Source: Pseudomonas putida S13.1.2
GTDB taxonomy: Bacteria > Pseudomonadota > Gammaproteobacteria > Pseudomonadales > Pseudomonadaceae
Length of the DNA: 64,000 nucleotides
Assembly: GCF_000498395.2 (NCBI RefSeq)
Contig: NZ_CP010979.1
Span: 3,038,001 to 3,102,000, forward strand
Reading direction: 5' to 3'
How positions within the stretch are numbered: position 1 is the first letter of the stretch; the number at the start of each line of letters is the position of its first letter. Under the pieces are notes generated by a model that made no database searches, was not told the DNA's origin, and saw only the letters and a list, made by a program, of their open reading frames with translations. Below are positions 59,701 to 64,000 of this stretch, piece by piece. The translations under genes were made by a program, and so were the position numbers.

Positions 59701-62700
59701 CCCGCGCCTTGCGCTTGCAGCCAGTGGGCCAGGCGGTTTGCACGGGCTTCCAGTGCGGCGAAGCTCAGGCGCTGCTCGCCGCACAGCACAGCGTCCCAGT
59801 CCGGGCTGCGGCGTGCCCATTCGGCGATGCCCTGGGTCACCGCCGGCAGTGCACGCGGCGCCGGCAGGCGGTTGGCCTCGGCCCGCGCCAGCAACTCGCC
59901 CTCACCGAGCATCGCCAGTTCGCCCAGCGGGCGCTCGGCACCTGCGCAGAAGCTTTCGAGCAGTTGCTCCAGGTGGCGGCGGATGCCTTCCACTTCAGCC
60001 AGGTTGAAGTGCTGGCGCAGGAACATGTACTCGATTTCCAGGGTGTCGCCGAGGGTCACCATCAGGTCCATGGCGTAGTTGGTCACGCCATGGCCGCGCA
60101 CGGTCTCGAACTGCAGCTCACCGTTGTCCCACTCGCTGAGCAGGCGGTCCACCGGCTGGTTTTCGAATACCACGATGCTGTCGAACAGCGCCTGCCCGCC
60201 GCGACCAGCCCAGCGCTGCACCTGGCTGAGCGGCGTGTGCTCATGTTCGCGGGCCGCCAGGTTGTAAGCCTGCAAGGCCTGCAACCATTCGCCCAGCGGT
60301 TGCTCGGGGCGTGGCGCCTGCACGATCGGCAAGGTGTTGATGAACAGCCCGAGGGTGTCCTGGGCACCCGGCAGCTCTGCCGGGCGGCCGGACACAGTGG
60401 CACCAAAGGCCACGCAGCGCTGGCCGGTGTAGCGTTGCAGCAGCAACAGCCAGGCAGCTTGCACCAGGGTGTTGAGGGTGACCCGCTGGCTGCGGGCAAA
60501 CTGCTTCAGGCGCTCGGTACGGGCGGTGTCGAGGTGGCTGTATATGGCCTGGTGGCCCGGTTCGCCACGCTCGCCAGCCAGGGCCTGGGCAAGGAAGGTG
60601 GGCTCTTCCAGTGCTTGCAGGCGCTCGCGCCAGAAGCGCTCGCTGAGCAATGGATCGCGGCTCTGCAGCCAATCCAGGTAGTCGCGGTAGCGGCCCGGGT
60701 TCGGCAGCGGTTGGCCCAGGTAGCGGCGCAGCACCTGGCCGATCAGCAACGACAGGCTCCAGCCGTCCAGCAACAGGTGGTGATAGGTCCATACCAGACG
60801 GTAGCGGCGTGGACCCAGTTGCACCAGCAGCAAGCGCTGCAGCGGCGCCTGGGCGAGGTCAAAGCCGCGCTCGCGCTGTTCGCGGGCCACAGCATCAGCC
60901 GCCTCGACGGTGAACGTGCGGCCCTGCCAGTCGAGATGCTCCACCGGCAGGCTGACGCGCTGCTGGATCACCTGCATGGCGTCGGCGAAGCCCTGCCACA
61001 CGAAACTGCCGCGCAGGCTGTCGTGGCGTGCGCTGACTTCGTCCCAGGCGGCGATGAAGCGCGGTGCGTCCAGGCCGTCGATTACTACGTCCAGCTGGTT
61101 GACGTACAGGCCCGTGTCGCTGTCCAGGGCGTGGAACAGCATGCCTTGCTGCATCGGCGACAGCGGCACGATGTCTTCCACGGCCTCCAGTGCCACCGGC
61201 AGCGCGGCGCGCTCGGCGTCGCTCAGGGTGCTGAGGTCCAGCCGTGCCACGGCCTGGGTGGCGGTCTGTTGCAATGGCTGCGCCTGGCCGGCCAGGGCGC
61301 GGACGCTCTGGTGCAGGAACAGGTCGCGCGGGGTGAGTGCCAAGCCAGCTTCGCGGGCTCGGGCCACGACTTGCACCGAAACGATCGAATCGCCGCCCAG
61401 TTCGAAGAAGTTGTCCTCGGCACCCACCTGCGGCAGGTTCAGCACCGCTTGCCAGATCTGCGCCAGGGTGCGCTCCACTTCGCCCTCCGGCGCCACGTGC
61501 TCGCGCACCTGCAGTTCCGGCTCGGGCAGTGCCTTGCGGTCCAGCTTGCGGTTCGGCGTCAGCGGCATGCGCTCCAGGCGCATCAGGCGCGCCGGCACCA
61601 TGTAGTCCGGCAGTTGCGCTTGCAGGCGCTCACGCAGGGGCGCCAGCAGCGCGTCATCGTCAGCCACCACGTAGCCGATCAGTTGCCCTTGGCGCGCCAC
61701 CACGGCGGCCTCGCGCACACCCGGTTCGGCCAGCAGGCAGGCTTCAATTTCGCCCAGCTCGATACGGAAACCGCGAATCTTCACCTGCTGGTCGATCCGC
61801 CCCAGGTACTCCAGCGCGCCATCGGCGCGGCGACGCACCAGGTCGCCGGTGCGGTACAGCCGCGTGCCGCTGCCGAACGGGTCGGCGACGAAGCGCTCGG
61901 CGGTCAGGCCCGGGCGGTCGTGGTAACCACGCGCCAGGCCTTCACCGCCAATGTAAAGCTCGCCGGCCACGCCCAGCGGCAGCGGTTCCAGGTTGTCATC
62001 CAACACGTGCAGCGCGGTGTGGGCCAGGGCCTCGCCAAGCATCACCTGCTGCTGGCCTGCAAGCTGGCAACGGGCCGACCACACCGAGGTTTCGGTCGGG
62101 CCGTAGAGGTTCCACAGGCCACCGGCCACGCCGATCAACCGCTCGGCCAGGTCCACCGGCAGCGCTTCACCGCCGCACAGCACCTGGCGCCCGGCCAGGG
62201 CCGGCAGGCGTGGGTGGTCGGCGAGCATGCGCCAGGTCGAGGGGGTCGCCTGGATGGCAGTGACCTGCTGCTGCTCGATCTGCGCCCACAGGCGCTCCGG
62301 GTCGCGGGCGGTGTCACGGTCCACCAGCACCACGCTGGCGCCGCTGACCAGCGGCAGGTACAGCTCCAGCACGGCAATGTCGAACGACAGCGAGGTCAGC
62401 GCCAGCATGCGCCCGTCGCCCGCCAGGCCCGGGGCCTGGGCCATGCTGGCCAGGAAGTTGCCTACGCCAGCCCGGCGCACGGCCACACCCTTGGGCTTGC
62501 CAGTGGAGCCGGAGGTGTAGATGACGTAGGCCAGGTGATCGCCCAGGGCTTGGTTCAACGGGTTGGCTTCACTGCCCGCTTCGGCCAACTGATCCAGCCA
62601 CCAGCACTCGGCCTCGGCGCCCAGCGCTTGCAGCGCCGGTTGCAGCGAGCTCTGGCTGAGCAGCAACGGCGCACGGCTGTCGTCGAGCATATGGCGCAGG

Positions 62701-64000
62701 CGCTCAGCCGGGAATTCAGGGTCCAGCGGCACATAGGCGCCACCGGCCTTGAGCACCGCCAGCAGGGCCACCAGCAGTTGCGGGGTGCGCTCCAGGCACA
62801 CGCCCACCCGCACATCCGGGCCAACCCCGGCGGCTTGCAGGCGGTGGGCCAGCTGATTGGCGCGGCGGTTCAGCTCGGCGTAGCTGAGCGAACCCTCGCC
62901 CTGGCGCACGGCGACCGCTTCAGGCACCCGTGCAGCCTGCTGCTCAAACTGCGCCACCAAGTCAAATGCGCCGATGCCATGGCTGTTGGCAGCACCCGCC
63001 GACAGCAGTTCGGCGCGTTCGCCAGCGGTCAGCGACGACACCTGCACCAATGGCAGCCCCGGCTGTTCCAGCAAGGTATCCAGCAGATGCAGGAAGTGCC
63101 CGGCCAGACGCTCGACGCTGGCCCGCTCGAACAGGTCGCTGGCGTAGTTGAAGGTGAGGGTGAACCCGCCCTCGCCCTGTTGGTCGACGAACAGCCCCAG
63201 GTCCACCTGGGCGGTACGCCGCTCCTGCTCCAAGCTGGCCATGCGCAGGCCGGCCAGCTGGTCGCCCAGCGTCAAGTCGTGGCGTTGCAGGCTGAACAGC
63301 ACCTGGAACAGCGGGTTGTGGCTGAGGCTGCGTTCCGGCTGCAGGGCCTCGACCAGTTGCTCGAACGGCAGGTCCTGGTGGGCCTGAGCCGCCAGCACGG
63401 TATCGCGTACCTGCTGCAGCAGCGCAACGAACGGCTGCGACGTGTCGATGCGGGTGCGCAGCACCTGGGTGTTGACGAAAAGGCCAATCAGCCCTTCGCA
63501 CTCGGCGCGCAGGCGGTTAGCCACCGGCACGCCAACGCACAGGTCGTCCTGGCGGGCGTAGCGCTGCAGCAGCACGTTGAAGGCTGCCAGCAGCAGCATG
63601 AACGGCGTCACCTGCTGCGCCTGGGCCTGGCGCAGCACGCTGGCAGCAAGCTGCGCCGGTAGTTGCAGGCTGAAGTTGGCGCCGCGGTAGCTCTGCTGCG
63701 CCGGGCGCGGGTGGTCGGCAGGCAGCTCGAGGATGCGCGGCGCATCGCCCAGTTGCGCCTGCCAGTAACCCAACTGGCGCTCGCCCTCGCCGCCGGCCAG
63801 CCAGTCGCGCTGCCACAGGGCGTAGTCGAGGTACTGGATCGGCAACGCCGCAAGGCCCGCCGGCTGGGTGCTGCATTCGGCGGCGTACAACAGGCCCAGT
63901 TCGCGCACCAGAATGTCCATCGACCAGCCATCACCGACCATGTGGTGCAGGGTCAGCAGCAAGTGGTGGCGCTGACGCTCCAGGCGCAACAGCTGGCCAC
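56751..64000 (-). CDS. non-ribosomal peptide synthetase, C-A-T-C-A-T-E, 5' end beyond the window
   Basis: About 2,415 residues visible, gene runs off the right edge. Order from the visible start: C domain, partial (HHMVGDGWS); A1 about 350-850; T1 (FFELGGDSIVS) near 865; C2 (HHLLLDGWS near 1070); A2 about 1390-1890; T2 (FFELGGDSILS) near 1915; terminal epimerisation domain about 1975-2400 (HHLAVDGVSW, RTVGWFTSLFPL, ITFNYLGQL). Aligning by eye to the GrsA pocket gives DILQLGLVWK for A1, of the glycine type, and DGEACGGITK for A2, like codes I associate with lysine or another basic residue. The end domain would turn that residue to the D form. There is no thioesterase, so chain release must happen on another protein. 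Confidence 0.95.
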   Translation of the reverse strand, partial: GQLLRLERQRHHLLLTLHHMVGDGWSMDILVRELGLLYAAECSTQPAGLAALPIQYLDYALWQRDWLAGGEGERQLGYWQAQLGDAPRILELPADHPRPAQQSYRGANFSLQLPAQLAASVLRQAQAQQVTPFMLLLAAFNVLLQRYARQDDLCVGVPVANRLRAECEGLIGLFVNTQVLRTRIDTSQPFVALLQQVRDTVLAAQAHQDLPFEQLVEALQPERSLSHNPLFQVLFSLQRHDLTLGDQLAGLRMASLEQERRTAQVDLGLFVDQQGEGGFTLTFNYASDLFERASVERLAGHFLHLLDTLLEQPGLPLVQVSSLTAGERAELLSAGAANSHGIGAFDLVAQFEQQAARVPEAVAVRQGEGSLSYAELNRRANQLAHRLQAAGVGPDVRVGVCLERTPQLLVALLAVLKAGGAYVPLDPEFPAERLRHMLDDSRAPLLLSQSSLQPALQALGAEAECWWLDQLAEAGSEANPLNQALGDHLAYVIYTSGSTGKPKGVAVRRAGVGNFLASMAQAPGLAGDGRMLALTSLSFDIAVLELYLPLVSGASVVLVDRDTARDPERLWAQIEQQQVTAIQATPSTWRMLADHPRLPALAGRQVLCGGEALPVDLAERLIGVAGGLWNLYGPTETSVWSARCQLAGQQQVMLGEALAHTALHVLDDNLEPLPLGVAGELYIGGEGLARGYHDRPGLTAERFVADPFGSGTRLYRTGDLVRRRADGALEYLGRIDQQVKIRGFRIELGEIEACLLAEPGVREAAVVARQGQLIGYVVADDDALLAPLRERLQAQLPDYMVPARLMRLERMPLTPNRKLDRKALPEPELQVREHVAPEGEVERTLAQIWQAVLNLPQVGAEDNFFELGGDSIVSVQVVARAREAGLALTPRDLFLHQSVRALAGQAQPLQQTATQAVARLDLSTLSDAERAALPVALEAVEDIVPLSPMQQGMLFHALDSDTGLYVNQLDVVIDGLDAPRFIAAWDEVSARHDSLRGSFVWQGFADAMQVIQQRVSLPVEHLDWQGRTFTVEAADAVAREQRERGFDLAQAPLQRLLLVQLGPRRYRLVWTYHHLLLDGWSLSLLIGQVLRRYLGQPLPNPGRYRDYLDWLQSRDPLLSERFWRERLQALEEPTFLAQALAGERGEPGHQAIYSHLDTARTERLKQFARSQRVTLNTLVQAAWLLLLQRYTGQRCVAFGATVSGRPAELPGAQDTLGLFINTLPIVQAPRPEQPLGEWLQALQAYNLAAREHEHTPLSQVQRWAGRGGQALFDSIVVFENQPVDRLLSEWDNGELQFETVRGHGVTNYAMDLMVTLGDTLEIEYMFLRQHFNLAEVEGIRRHLEQLLESFCAGAERPLGELAMLGEGELLARAEANRLPAPRALPAVTQGIAEWARRSPDWDAVLCGEQRLSFAALEARANRLAHWLQAQGAGPEKVVGVALPRSTDWPVALLAVLKCGAAYLPLDTSHPAERLAFIMRDSGMHLLLAHSSLAQQLPPLAEVPRADLDRLALDSLPATAPTVALHADSLAYLIYTSGSTGQPKAVAVAHGPLAMHCEAIGERYGMSPSDRELHFMSFAFDGAHERWLVPLLFGGSVLLREDELWTPEQTLAAMARHGVTVAAFPPAYLQALASQAEVDGTAPPVRVYCFGGDAVPDAVFERARAALRPRAIINGYGPTETVITPLLWRAEGDTTCGAAYAPIGERVGARTLHVLDAELNPVPEGVAGELYIGGQGLARGYHGRPGLTAERFIADPFGAGGRLYRTGDLVRRRANGTFDYLGRLDHQVKVRGFRIELGEIEARLRDQPDVHSAVVVARDVPGGKQLVAYVAAAASEGLGESLRQRLRARLPDYMVPAHVVVLPALPLNANGKVDRLALPAPVVGQDNRFVAPSNQEEQVLAGIWQAVLGVERVGVEDNFFELGGDSILSLQVVSRVRNHPGLQREIRLRDLMRLPTIAQLLADAPTPVAVQAEVQLADGELFNLLPIQQWLFEVPMAERGHFNQALLLDVLQPLQSDALQQAVQQLLVRHEALRLRFVEGVGGWSQRYASIEEAAQVPVLWQEQLADSLAMEAAIQRAQRSLDLTQGPLLRVLHARLAEGGERLLLVVHHLAVDGVSWQVLVEDLLAAYQAANRGQVAQLPAQTSRYRDWAQRLHQLARSPEGEAGLGYWQQQLGSDAPPELPVDNPRGRNLVGTKAEAHLRLDSEATQRLLKVAPAALQAQINDLLLTALSRAVCSWSQAGSMLVQLEGHGREDLFDELDLSRTVGWFTSLFPLHLKPGGGTPGESLRAVREQLAQVPGRGLGYGVLRYLGRSEVREALAGLAQPRITFNYLGQLDQASDAQGLFGAAGESLGDFHSPTAPLANWLEIIGQVQGGELAMRCIYSRKRYRPETVQALMGAFKAQLHDLINLCGRSA

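Noticed and set aside
57483..63662. A 2,059-codon open frame antisense to the NRPS
   Set aside because: It exactly mirrors the NRPS domains, its protein is rich in H, Q, G and V with no recognisable fold, and long antisense frames are expected in GC-rich genes.

Overview
The window looks like a chromosomal segment of a Pseudomonas of the P. putida group. It is GC-rich, its intergenic gaps carry the paired 'GGAGCGGCCTTGTGTCGCGA' REP palindromes typical of that group, and the run phnW-phnX / trhP / copAB / zapE / iutA-iutY / miaE / fdsGBAD follows the gene order I remember for P. putida. Species assignment is an inference; no rRNA or tRNA gene is present.

Layout. 1-1.4 kb: end of phnW and phnX (2-aminoethylphosphonate breakdown). 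1.5-3.7 kb: a stand-alone panB paralogue convergent with a MocR-type regulator. 3.7-6.3 kb: an AI-2E/YdiK-type transporter divergent from trhP (tRNA U34 hydroxylation), with an Anr/FNR-type box between them. 6.3-9.8 kb: copper resistance operon copA-copB-DUF411-DedA with a candidate CopR/CusR box. 9.9-13.7 kb: alpha/beta hydrolase, zapE, a PQQ aldose dehydrogenase and its small secreted partner. 13.9-17 kb: speB, a polyamine-binding protein and a divergent LysR regulator. 17.2-20.9 kb: an aerobactin-type TonB receptor (iutA) with a fused sigma/anti-sigma protein (iutY). 21-24 kb: small envelope proteins, miaE, and a universal stress gene with a perfect Anr box. 23.9-29 kb: NAD-dependent formate dehydrogenase fdsGBAD. 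29.4-30.5 kb: sfnG (dimethylsulfone monooxygenase) behind a sigma-54 promoter. 30.8-34.8 kb: an AT-rich accessory patch with an orphan RHS tip, then a second TonB receptor and a nucleotidyltransferase. 34.8-41.7 kb: gamma-glutamyl polyamine catabolism (spuC, puuD, puuA) bracketed by two near-duplicate XRE-cupin regulators. 41.8-46.2 kb: an SDR, two L,D-transpeptidases and an NCS1 permease. 46.3-47.3 kb: two gene remnants joined head to head by a deletion.

47.5-64 kb is a hydroxamate siderophore locus: a FhuA/FoxA-type receptor with signalling domain, FhuF reductase, PvdE-like exporter, FecR anti-sigma, ornithine/lysine N-hydroxylase, hydroxamate N-acetyltransferase, an HSL-type hydrolase and a large NRPS (C-A-T-C-A-T-E, N-terminus beyond the right edge). 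The first three form one translationally coupled operon and the NRPS and hydrolase another. No partner ECF sigma gene and no thioesterase are visible. This is the best candidate for an unassigned natural-product system; the rest is largely recognisable housekeeping and accessory metabolism.

Common threads are iron (three TonB receptors, two surface-signalling proteins, Fur-like boxes), oxygen sensing (two Anr boxes, each next to a tRNA hydroxylase gene) and polyamine/amine catabolism.
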